A stretch of DNA of 64,000 bases, taken from positions 2,573,501 through 2,637,500 of the forward strand of contig LSRY02000001.1 in assembly GCA_001643675.2 (NCBI GenBank), written 5' to 3'. The position numbers were made by a program, and so were the translations under genes. Below the pieces are notes generated by a model that saw only the letters and a program-made list of their open reading frames with translations, was not told the origin of the DNA and did no database searches. The stretch is from Monocercomonoides exilis (Eukaryota > Preaxostyla > Oxymonadida > Polymastigidae). Of this stretch, positions 42,822 to 53,600 are shown piece after piece. Within the stretch, counting starts at the first letter, position 1; each line of letters starts with the position of its first letter.

Positions 42822-45800
42822 TTATTCAGATAAAGGCGACATAACATTTGCTTCTGCAATTAATCCTTTGATGTCTGCTGCCAATTCCTTTGCTTGTAAC
42901 CCTTCTTCATTCAAAACTGAAGAAAAAGAGGAGGAAGAAGAAGTGGAAGATAAAACATGGCTAACTGCCTCTGCAACAATTGCATTCCCAATTTTTTCCC
43001 TTTGCTCTTTTTGTTCAAATTGCTCAAAAGTTTCATTGATGTTTTGTTTGACATTGTCCAAATGTTGTCTGACTGATGCATTTTCCTTTCCCTTCCAATT
43101 CGCCTCTTTCTCACCGTTTTTCCCTGTTCTGTCTTTTTCTTCTTCTTCTTCTGTTTCATACTCTGCTTCCAATGTTCCATCACCATTATCACCATTATCA
43201 CCTTCATCAGCTTTCCTGCTGCTTCCATCTGAATCAGCATCAACCACAAAGTTCTTCGCTGGCCTTCCTTCTTCCAATTCACCGCCTCGCTTTGTTCGTT
43301 TCTTGTTTCTTCCTCCTTTTCCTCCTTTTCCTCCTTTTCCTTCTGATTCGTTCTCCTCATCCTCAACATTAATCCTGTTCTTTGAGCTCCTCTTCTTCTT
43401 CATCACAATCAAAATGACACAAACAACTGCCACAACTGCCACAACTCCAACAACAATCACAATAATCCACCAAGCAAATGGCTTCTCTTCTTCTCCATTT
43501 CCTTCTTTTCCTCCATCTCCTCCTTTATCCTCTTTATCCTTCGAATCATCTTCCTTCGGATCATCTTCCTTCGGGTCATCTTCCTTTGGCCCTTCTTCCT
43601 TCCACTTCAAATGCTTCTCATACAAATCTTCTGAAACTGATTGATTATTTTTTCTTCCCATTATCCAGCCAGCTATCGATCCTTCGAAAGCATCTGCAAA
43701 CTCAAACACATTTTCTTGTTTGCAGAACTCATCGATGCCTTCGCTTTCGATGAACATTGATATCGGCAACGACCCAACTGTGTTTGAGCTGTCAACATTC
43801 AAATTGCCTGCTGAAGGAAGCTGAAGATTTGGCTTTATCTTTGCCATCCAAATGTATATTGCCCCGGCTTTTCCCACTGGCGCTGAACAAGATTTGAATG
43901 CGCATCTGCTCTGCCTTCCAATCGCCACAGTCGATTCTTCTGAGTGCAAATATATCTCCAGCCCTGCCGCGTTTCCATACTCCGAATTCACGTTTTGAAC
44001 ATTCACTCCGTCAACTGTAATTTGCGATGATTTGTCTTCTGAATCTTCAAACGAAAATGTGGCATTATTTTCAATCTTCATGTTGCTCACATTCACTCCA
44101 TTCAATAAAACCTCACTGGCTCTTTCAAAATAAAATGGCGAAAACATAAATGAAACACAAATCGAATCACTCGTGCACAAAACATTGTTTATTGTAACTT
44201 TTCCTTCAGAAGCTCTCACAAGATTGCTAAAAATAGATTCATCTTCATCAATACATGAATAAGCTCCTTCTGATGATTCTGGTTCTACTCTGACAAATCG
44301 GCAATTGTTGATTGTTAGAAATGTTGAACTTCCATCTGATCTAATCAAAGCGTTCCACTGTGTTCTTGCAACGGGAAAGTTGAATGCCAAAAGCTGGAAG
44401 TTCACCACTCCTATGCATGTGAAAAGAGCTGAGCTTGAACTGACATCACAATCGATGCACGCTTCCTCTTTGCCACTTCCATCGCCGCTCATTCCTTCAA
44501 TCATAATGCCTTTGCTAAAGTTAAACACTATTTCTTCCACCGAAAGAGCTCTGTCTGTTGCGATAATTTCAATGAAGCACTCTGCATTCTTTTCTAAGTT
44601 AAGAATTTCATCCCTCAGAACGCCAATTGGATGCGCCAAGCTTTCGCCACTCCCATCACCACCAGACATCGCATAAATCTTTGTAGGTGTTTGTGGTGGA
44701 TTTGAGGTATCAAAAAATTTGGATACAAAATCTACCTCTTCTAAATTAACAGAATCACATCCAGTAATATACCACATGTGCTCTGCTTTTGTATAATTAA
44801 TCGCAAAACTGTTTCTCATTGAATTTGCTATATCTTCGAATAATGAGTCATTTGTCATCTTCAAATATAATCCGATGTTCCTTTCTGATTCACCTTCTCC
44901 TGCTTTGCATCTGCCAAACACCAGATTACTTCCGTCTGTAGGCCATTGAAGGTTATTTGCTGATTCAATTACTGGCACTTGAAGATACATCCCTCCAGAA
45001 CCTTTATTATTTCTGCAACTACATGATGAAAAAGTCGTAGGAGCTCTACCTCCAACTGTAAATGAGCTGCTTTTGTCGTTGAAATCAACGAACAATGCTC
45101 CGCGACTTTCTTCCATAGATACTTCTTGACATTCAAGAAACGTGCAATTGTCCAATAACACATCACATTTACCGAAACGTGTGATAAAGACAACGGACTG
45201 TGCAGTTGTCTGAATTCTCCTCAAAAATAAATCGGTTAATTCTACCGCACGAGTTTCATTTGCTACAAACAGTTCCTTCTGAAACATCAATTCATTACTA
45301 CCAATTGTACACTCGACATTGAACATTGTCAATAAACCCCCTGATGCAAACACAAGATAATAATCAACACCCTCACCCGTTGTTTCTGGTGGATTGAAAC
45401 TGCAGTTTGTAATCGATAAATTAGCTTCAAGGCTCAATATCAAATCGCACATCCTAGAATACTCGCTCTCTTTTTTCAACGTTGCTGGAAATTTAAATGT
45501 CAAATACAGAAATGTTACAGTTCCTCTGCATGTGAAAAGATCACATCCTGTATGTTCTTTACAGTCCATTTCCACTTCAGTGTTTCCATTTTCCTCACTA
45601 TTCCATCCTTCAATCGTGATTCCATATTCATTATTAAATCCAACGGAATCTGCAATAAATGGTCCATCATCATCATAAACAACCTTCATGCGACATTCAA
45701 TGTCGCTACTCAGTACACTGTATGCATCGCTCAATGTTAGTTTTTCCTTGCCGATCGCCAAACCGCTGTTGCCATCGTTCCCGCTTCGCCTCACGTAGAC

Positions 45801-45875
45801 TTCTGTTGCCTCACCATTAACGTCTTTTGAGTAAATCAATATTGCAACTTGGAAAAGAATTATTCTCCAAAGCAT
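42822..45875 (-). CDS. Two-repeat beta-helix surface protein, C-terminal tail frameshifted (1017 aa)
   Basis: This is a paralogue of the 1850-aa protein with two ectodomain units instead of four. The N-terminus is a signal peptide (MLWRIILFQVAILIYS). Units begin near residues 25 (TEVYVRRSG) and 395 (PTKIYAMSG). One membrane span lies at about 802-826 (WWIIVIVVGVVAVVAVVCVI). The cytoplasmic tail carries GGKGGKGGK and acidic TEEEEEKD stretches. The frame ends in TAA at 42824-42822, just after VMSPLSE, where the paralogue continues. Shifting back by one base gives a lysine-rich tail with MDEEDIKESAFKEEE that aligns with the paralogue's MTDEEIYENSSEEKE and ends in TGA at 42714-42712. One lost base therefore explains the early stop. 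Probable function is as for the 1850-aa protein: surface adhesin or receptor. Confidence 0.85.
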   Translation of the reverse strand: MLWRIILFQVAILIYSKDVNGEATEVYVRRSGNDGNSGLAIGKEKLTLSDAYSVLSSDIECRMKVVYDDDGPFIADSVGFNNEYGITIEGWNSEENGNTEVEMDCKEHTGCDLFTCRGTVTFLYLTFKFPATLKKESEYSRMCDLILSLEANLSITNCSFNPPETTGEGVDYYLVFASGGLLTMFNVECTIGSNELMFQKELFVANETRAVELTDLFLRRIQTTAQSVVFITRFGKCDVLLDNCTFLECQEVSMEESRGALFVDFNDKSSSFTVGGRAPTTFSSCSCRNNKGSGGMYLQVPVIESANNLQWPTDGSNLVFGRCKAGEGESERNIGLYLKMTNDSLFEDIANSMRNSFAINYTKAEHMWYITGCDSVNLEEVDFVSKFFDTSNPPQTPTKIYAMSGGDGSGESLAHPIGVLRDEILNLEKNAECFIEIIATDRALSVEEIVFNFSKGIMIEGMSGDGSGKEEACIDCDVSSSSALFTCIGVVNFQLLAFNFPVARTQWNALIRSDGSSTFLTINNCRFVRVEPESSEGAYSCIDEDESIFSNLVRASEGKVTINNVLCTSDSICVSFMFSPFYFERASEVLLNGVNVSNMKIENNATFSFEDSEDKSSQITVDGVNVQNVNSEYGNAAGLEIYLHSEESTVAIGRQSRCAFKSCSAPVGKAGAIYIWMAKIKPNLQLPSAGNLNVDSSNTVGSLPISMFIESEGIDEFCKQENVFEFADAFEGSIAGWIMGRKNNQSVSEDLYEKHLKWKEEGPKEDDPKEDDPKEDDSKDKEDKGGDGGKEGNGEEEKPFAWWIIVIVVGVVAVVAVVCVILIVMKKKRSSKNRINVEDEENESEGKGGKGGKGGRNKKRTKRGGELEEGRPAKNFVVDADSDGSSRKADEGDNGDNGDGTLEAEYETEEEEEKDRTGKNGEKEANWKGKENASVRQHLDNVKQNINETFEQFEQKEQREKIGNAIVAEAVSHVLSSTSSSSSFSSVLNEEGLQAKELAADIKGLIAEANVMSPLSE

Positions 45876-46619
45876 TCAGAAAATCGCTCTTCAATCAATT
45901 TTCTGATCAATGTTTATATTACTTAAAAATTAATCAGCTTATTTTTTCTTTTTTCCTTAAACATATTTCAAAAATACTTTCTCAATACAAATAAACCAGA
46001 TTAATGTCAATTGAAGTTGGCGTTTTCTGAATGATGTTGGAATTAATGAAAAATATCACAAAAGTCATTTTTTTCGTAATTAAAAATTTCTCAGTGGCAT
46101 TTGGCTCTGTATTTTTTGTTAAAAAACAGTTCATTTTTTCAAGAGTGTTGATATTGACAATTTTGAAGATTGAATTGTGAATAAAATATGGCAAATTGAG
46201 CCTTTTCACAAAATTATAAAGCAATATCATCGAGTTAGTTGTTTTTTTCCTTCAATATTTTTACTGCAAAATTGCAGAAAGCACATGCGATGCGATTTTT
46301 ATTTGGTTAAAAAAAGTGACGAAGATAATTAAATGTTCAGAGCAACTTCTTTGTTCAAAATAGAAATAGCAACAAACGTGCACTTTTTGCAACGGAACAG
46401 TTCGCTGACTAGCATTTCTTTTCAACTTCTTCTTTTTCTTCTTCTTCTTTTTCTAATCACCATCCTTTTTTGCATAATTTTCTCTCTTCCTCCGTTCCCA
46501 CAAACCCATCGATGGCGCCATTCTCCCCAACCTCAACAGTCCATCCACTCCTCTCTCTGCCTTCAACACCTCTTTTTTCCCTCAAATACATTCATCATCA
46601 AATGATATTGTAATTCATT
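45876..46619. other. Intergenic region upstream of the 1017-aa gene
   Basis: It holds the presumed promoter of the minus-strand gene. The 46430-46600 part is pyrimidine-rich. No separate gene is supported. Confidence 0.35.
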
Positions 46620-47677
46620 TCATATTTGAAACTGAAAGAAAGACACAAGAAAAGCTGACTGCTTTTGATGCAAGCATTCATCGCTTCGAATGGTGTGAAT
46701 GGAAAGATTTAACTGGTGGATCTTCAGCAGGCGGTGCACTTCATGTTGAACGTGCTAATGCAAATCTCACAATCACTTCCTGTTCATTCAACAGATGTTC
46801 AACTTATGGTGCTGGTGGGGCTTTATACTGTTACGGTTTGTTAAAAATAGGAGTCACAAAATCCAATTTCACAAGTTGCTCTGCTTTACATGGAGGAGCT
46901 GCTTATGTTGGCTGGCCACAATCAAATTCTGTTTGGACATTCTCAGAAAATAGAGTGGAAAGTTGTTCAATCACAAATTGGTGCGGAACTGGCTGGTATT
47001 TTGCTCTCGATAACATGCCATCTGATGCAAAATTCTTGTTCAAAAATTGCGCCTGAATTGCAAATACTTGTGGTGATGCAGCTGGTGCAGTCACATTCAA
47101 TTGGCATCCACCACAAAAACCAAAACAATGCTTGCTCCATGAGTGCCAGTTCATCAACAACAAAGTCGAAAATCCAACCACCTACGGTGGCGCTGCGTTG
47201 TGTTGCACCAGAACATATGATTGGATGAATGGAGTCAAATTCATCACTTTCTGTTTCTTCGATGGAAATTCCGCAACAAATGGCAGAGGAAACGATGTGT
47301 TCTTCAGTGACAATGCAATCACTCAATCACCATTCAATCAGTGTGGATCAACAATCCCAACAAAAAGAGTCTGGAATCAAGGAACTGCTGATGATGTTGA
47401 GTTCAACAGATGGCTTCCTCTCATAACAACATTCAAAATCGTGTCACATAATGGGACAATCACCGATCTCTGCGGAATCACACAACTCAGTCCATGTGAA
47501 ACAATAGAATTCGCTCTTGTTTGCATGACAGATTCCCAAGACGCCTCCTTCATCCTCCTCACCTCAACATTTGTTCCTCTTCAAACACTCACTTTCAGCA
47601 CTGCTGACACAAAAAAAACAGGAAATAATGAATTTTATCTGATTCTCAAATTAATTCTTTCATTTTCTCATTTTTGA
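46620..47677 (+). pseudogene. Broken Pmp-like beta-helix gene fragment
   Basis: A single plus-strand frame runs from about 46620 to 47677, broken once by TGA at 47054-47056 (one base from CGA). It encodes Cys-rich beta-helix sequence with GGALHVERANANLTI, GGALYCYGLLK, GGAAYVGW and GGAALCCTR turns, plus a CGITQLSPCETIEFAL segment that corresponds to the receptors' CGIHESYPCSTISRCL. There is no signal peptide and nothing after about residue 350: membrane span and kinase-like part are missing. It is a different family member from the two intact receptors, not a copy of either. Confidence 0.75.
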
Positions 47678-48520
47678 CCATTTTCCATATCAGAGAAATA
47701 TCCTATAATTATCATCTTCTTTTCATCAGAAGTTTATTTTTTTTCAATCAATCTTTAATCTCCGCTAAAATAAAAATATTTCTTCGTAATTACTTCATCT
47801 ATTTTCTCCTTTTCATCAAAGGCAAATTCCGCTTGTTGCTTTTTGGAATCATCTATTTCTTCTTTTCAAATAGCATTTCTTCAATCATATCTGGAAATTA
47901 TCTTCAAAAATATCTGTTTCTTTTGTTTCACTGATACCAACTTGCCTGTTGGCTGAAGAATCCCTTGTTTCATGGAATTATCCTTCAAATATGGATTATC
48001 CTCTCAATTCTTTTTCTTCCTCATTTTTTCTTCGATGACTCATTCAAAGTGAATCGCATTATGCAATCTCTCAAACATCATCCATATTATAATATGTTCC
48101 AAATATCGTCTTTTGCCTTGTTCTTTCTGTTTTCTGTGAACTCTTTCAGCTTCCAGATGAAAAACACAGAATCAACCTTCATGGATTGTGCACCAGATGA
48201 TCGGCTATTCTTGGTTTGATATTGAACCATCTCCTTTGTAAAATAATTTTCATAGATATTTCGTGATTGCATAAACATACGTTTTGTGCTTCCGAAAAGA
48301 AAATAAAAGATGACGCTTGGCCCTGAATTCGAGGGGAGTTGAAGAAGAAGAAGAAGAACAATATTCAATGAAAAGACCGATTTTATACAGATGGCTTTTT
48401 TTTCATCATCAGAATAATGAATGAAAAAAGAAATGAAGGCGCATGTGGTGAATGGATGTTGAGAGGAAGAAAAGCGAATGAAGCTATTTTCAGTTCAGTT
48501 CAATGGTTCTTCTGAATTGA
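47678..48520. other. AT-rich spacer
   Basis: No supported feature was found. Confidence 0.35.
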
Positions 48521-48529
48521 ATGGCATAA

Positions 48530-48733
48530 ATGAATCATAAGGCCGACGGATCGATAGAACGTCAAGTGAGTGAAAAAAACATTGAAAAAATAGAAGAAAG
48601 AGCTGATGAAGAAGATTATGGTGAAGATGAAGATGGGGCAGTTTGTGGGAAAGAAGAAGATGTTGAAGAAATTGAAGAATTAGAATTAGAAACTGAAGAA
48701 GAAGAAGAAGAAGAAGCAGAAGAAGAAGAATAA
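48530..48733 (+). CDS. Possible small acidic protein (67 aa)
   Basis: The frame starts MNHKADGSIERQVSEKNIEK and becomes almost pure Glu/Asp. It stops at TAA at 48731, yet the same acidic frame continues for another 54 codons (to 48895) before further stops. The strong GAA bias means that such a frame can arise from a purine tract alone. I keep it as a weak candidate because the first 40 codons are not simple repeat. Confidence 0.3.
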   Translation: MNHKADGSIERQVSEKNIEKIEERADEEDYGEDEDGAVCGKEEDVEEIEELELETEEEEEEEAEEEE

Positions 48734-48910
48734 TGTGAAGAAGAAGAAGAAGAAGAAAAAGAAGGAGAAGAAAAAGAAGAAGAAGGTGAAGAAGACGAAG
48801 ACGAAAACGAAGAAGAAGGAGAAGGAGAAGGAGAAAAAGAAGAGGATGAGGAGGAAGAAGAAGAAAAAGAAGAAGATGATGATGATGAAGCTGAATAAAT
48901 AAATTAATGA

Positions 48911-50439
48911 TTAAAGTTGACAAAATGAGATGATAAGCTGAGAAGAATTGCAATCAAAAATAACATCAAATAAAATTGATTGAAATTCAGCAATATCAAA
49001 CGTTATCTTGTTTCTTCTTTCATTTTTGTGTGTTTTCCTCAGAAACAGCATCTTCTCAATCTTTCACTTATTCAACTCAATCCATTCATTCTCGCTTACA
49101 AAAAGCATGAAAGATTTGGAAATCATTCTTTTCATTCAAAAATCTTCCGCTTTTCCTTCACTTCTTTCTCAAAAAATCGTCTTTCTCCAAAAAATTACTC
49201 TTCTCCAAAACCCAATGGAATGCATCTTCATTATATCTTGAATTTTTGTCTTTCTTCTCCTTTGCCTTCTCCTTCGCCTCTTTTCTTCTTCTTCTAAGTC
49301 ATCAAAGCCCTCGCTTTCTGAATAGCTTGTAAGAAAACAATAAAATTCAATAAAGTTTATTTTGGAAGATAAAACCAAACCTTTTGACTTGTTTATCATT
49401 TTCAATTATTGTTCCATTGAAAAGTCTCGTTTTCTTCAATAATAAATTCATCATTCCATCCTTTTTCAATCGTTTCTGTAACATATCCTCCAATCATCCG
49501 TTTCCAAAAGTCTTTTCATCTCCATATGAGAAGGTTTCTGATCCCTCTGAATAAAGAGAGATTTGGAATTTTAACAATTCCTTCTGATTGAATCAAGAAT
49601 TGACTTCTCAAATGTCCATCCAATCTCTTTGCCCTGTCTTCTTTCAACATATTACAGTTATTCGAGCAAGACATTCAACCAAGATAAGTGAATGTCAGTC
49701 TTCTATTTCCTTGATTTCTGCGCTGGAGCCAAATAAAAATAACATTTTAAAAAATTATTTCAAACTTCATCTTTGCCAAAAATTCTCAATCGTTCTTCTT
49801 TCAGAAAAGTGCTTTTCAACGGTTATTTTAAAATTTCCCAAATCAAATGCCTGCAAAACGAACAAATGATATAAAAAAACATAATTCCACAAACTAGAAA
49901 TGAGCAAATATATCACTTTCCATTCTTTGAGTCGCTTCCACCTTTTATCTTTTTTCAGTAAGCCAATAAAAACATAAACCATTTCTTCATATTTGTTCGC
50001 AAAACTATCTTATCAAATGCTCACGTTAATTGTTAACTATTTTGCATCCAAACGCTTGAATCTAATTTCACAGTCAAATGAAAAAAGCATTTCTCAACAA
50101 AAGATATTATCATTGGATTCTTCGAAATCCTCGATCACTTGTTCAACAAAAGATTTGAAAAAACAAGTCAATCTGAAAACATAACTATGGTTAATCAGAT
50201 ATTTTCAATGCGAATTGGGATCAAAACATAAATGTTCTATGAATAACAAACAATAAAGAAACAAATTTAAGTTTGTTTTAATGTTTTTTCTTATTATTGT
50301 TTTTCTTAAAATCTATTTAAAATTATTTGTTATTTGTTACTGTTGAAACTAATTTTTTGCATTGATAAGGCAAGCACAATATTGCATTTTGTTAAAAATT
50401 TTTTCTTTCAAAAAGTTGTTGTGATTTATTGAAAAATAT
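48911..50439. other. Spacer without supported gene
   Basis: Several short frames occur (for example 49588-49869), but none has a paralogue or recognisable motif. Similarity with the other duplication arm begins at about 50440. Confidence 0.35.
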
Positions 50440-50643
50440 TTTCCAGAAAAAAACAGTTTTATTCTGGACAGCTGTTTAATAGGAGAATTTTAACATTGCA
50501 TCATTAATTGTGTATTTCAAAAACAATAATAAGTATTTCAATTTCACATTTTCTTTATTCAATCATGAGTTTAACAAATAAAAAATGATCATTCTCATAA
50601 TATTTAATTTTTATATAAAAACTGATTTGTATTCTCGATAAGC

Positions 50644-53600
50644 ATGCATTTGTTCCTTTTAGCATGTCTGATTCTGGCAGAGACATTTAATTCTCAAGTC
50701 ATCTATGCGACAGCCACATTTAGAAACCGAGGTATTATATTTTATATTACTTTTTAATATAACTGTTTTTATTTCGGTCAAGGCAACTCAAATGATGCAC
50801 AGTTTTTCACAAATGGCAATAATAATTATTTTTCAGAACATGGAAAAGCATCAGGAATGAACAGATGGAAGGAAGGAACATGCACAGCGATTTATTCATT
50901 TTTACACTTTTCCAATTCTTCAGTTGGACTGGAAAATGTGGCAGTGGAATATTCTTCCTCGCCATTTATTCTAATAACAGATTCATCGGATGTGGTGTTG
51001 GATTCGTGTGTTTCCTTCCAAAAGTCGGAATCTCCTTTTTATTTGAATATCGGGTCAATCTGCCTCACAAACATGACTTTGATCCCCCAAAAGAGTCTTA
51101 ACCCTTCCAGTCTCATATTTTCATCTGATGATTCAAATATTGCTATTTTGAGCAATTCCATCATTACTGATCTGGCTGTCTCATCCTCAGACAATTTCCT
51201 GCTATCAGGAAAGAGCAAAAGCGAACAGATTGATAATTGTGCCTTCAGGAACATGTCTGTGAAATATAACACGAATAGCGATCATTTTGTGGAACATTCG
51301 TGCTTGTTGAGTTCAATGGAGAACTGCCTCATTTATTCATGTGTGAATGTCTTTGAAGGAGGGATTTCGAGTGGATCTTATTCTTCACAGGAATTTGTCT
51401 GCAAAAACACAACAATAAACTTCGGGAAAAGAGAAACGAATGCCCTTGAGAAAAAAGGACAAATTAATTCAACGGAAAGCCAATCCTTTTCATTATGCGA
51501 ATGGACTGATTGCACAGCACCACAAGGAGGAGCTCTTTATGTTTATAACAACGCAAGTGCAATTCTCACAGTTGAGAATTCTTCATTCACAAGATGCAAT
51601 GCTTCCTCGACAAATGGTGGAGGAATATATGCTCAAAGAATTGCTGAATGCTTTGTGCTTCATTCTTCATTTTTTCAATGCACATCAGCAGCAACCAACG
51701 GATATGGAGGTGGAGGAATAATGTTCGATAATGTTTATACGCAACCATTTGTTGACGATTGTTTGTTTAATAATTGCTCTTCTGCTGATGATGGAGGAGC
51801 TATATATTTTTTTCAAACAAAAACAGAAAGACAGAAAGTGTGCGTTGTGAATTCCTTTTATGATAACTGTCGATGCAACTCTTCAATAAATGGTGCAGGA
51901 GGGGCAATTATTCATTATGAGCCAGCGGATAAAGTTGCCATTTCAAATTGTTTATTTTGTCATTGCTTTGCTAAGTGCGGAGGTGGAGCTGTATTTCAAC
52001 ATATAAAAGGAAATAATGGAGGAACATTGTTTTATTACTGTTTTTTTCACAATAACACATGTGTGAAAGGTGGGCACGATCTTTCCATTTACATATCCTC
52101 AGAAAATAATATTGATCCAAGTTGTTATTCAACCGTCCAAACAACAAACAGAGTTAGCATTAAATTTGACTCAATTGTTGATCGTAGTGAATGGCTTCGC
52201 AATGATTTTGGAAATATGAGATTTGTCTCATCAACTGATCCACAACCAAAAGGCAACGACACATATGCTTGTGGAATTTATGAATCTTATCCATGCAGCA
52301 CGATCAGCCGTTGCCTCACACAACTCATTCCAGACTTGGTTCCCAATGTCGAAGTATCTTCAGGAACGATAATCGAAACAAATAGTTTTGATTGTGGAGT
52401 CAACGCTTTTACTGTTTATGGCCAAAGCAATATGAGCACAGCAATCCATACAGAATTTGAAGCATCTGGGCTGTCTCTATTTTCAGTCTCAACAGGCACA
52501 TTGACTGCCAGAGACTTTGTTGTTGTGCATGACTCGGCTCATCCGAATAATCGTGGGTCAAGGATGTTTGAGATAAGTGGAGCAGGAGGAATGAGCGTCA
52601 GCAGACTGAACATATCATTTGGGAGCGGACAATCAACAGAAACAGTATTTTCGACAGAACTGATAAATGTGCAGAATGGGATGTTTCAGATGGAACATGT
52701 GAACTGGGCAAAGACGATTTCAACAAATTCACTGTTTTCGCTTTCTTCGACAAATGAGATTTCATTGACACTTTCAGAGTGTGCATTTGATGGGATTGAG
52801 AGAACAACGAGCGGAGCAGCAGTGATATCGTTTTCGAATGACAAGGCCAACATTGATGTGAATTGTTGCACTTTTGAAGGATGTGGAAGCAGAACATCGG
52901 CTGATGGGGGATCGATGATGCTGTGTGTTGGGAATGAGAATGAAGTGAAAGTGAAAGGTGGATCTTTTGATGGGTGCTATTGCTCTGCAACATATGGATT
53001 TGGGGGAGGAATCTTTCTTCGATTGTTGAATGAAAATCCCAATTTCCTGATTTCCTCTTCGTTTGGCACAAACACAGCTAAATGGGGGAATGATATCTTT
53101 GTCATTTCACCCAATCTGGAAGAAACAGCAAAATCAGAAAACATCAGATGTGTTACAGATTCATTGGATTCTCTTGAGAAAGTGAGAGGATATGACAATG
53201 GAAACAACAGTGTGGCCATTCCTCTGTGCATCTATCTTCTTTCCACCCCAGAAGAAATATATGTGAGCAATTCTGAGGCATCCAATCACTCACACTGTGG
53301 AATTGTCCAATTCCCTTGCTTGACAATGAAGCACTCGCTCACAAAACAAGCAGGAACAAAGAAAGTTGTTGTGAATGGAATGATTATGATGAGCGATGAA
53401 TTAACCTTTTCTGATCAGAAACACGAAATCAAAGGAAATGATGATCAAAGTGGCTGGACAGTCTCTGATTCAAGTGAAACATCAAACTCTGAGATGATTT
53501 CAGCAAATGTTGAAACAGAATTATCAAAACTCATCTTTTCTCTTCCATCTTCCCTTCCTCTTCACTCCACTTTCATTTCGTCATCTTCATCGTCAATGAC

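Noticed and set aside
42911-43369. 152-aa lysine-rich minus-strand frame inside the 1017-aa gene
   Set aside because: It overlaps the real frame in another phase, within the charged tail.
48495-48953. Leu-rich minus-strand frame opposite the acidic region
   Set aside because: It is the complement of a GAA tract; a pure LLLL repeat is not credible as a protein.
50755-50757. TAA read as glutamine (Streblomastix-type code), supported by in-frame TAA in the right receptor and in the 1017-aa gene
   Set aside because: The TAA in the 1017-aa gene follows a one-base deletion, since the ancestral tail is in another frame. The TAA at 50755 lies in a possible intron. Gln in the intact genes is otherwise CAA or CAG. 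I kept only the stop-usage observation.
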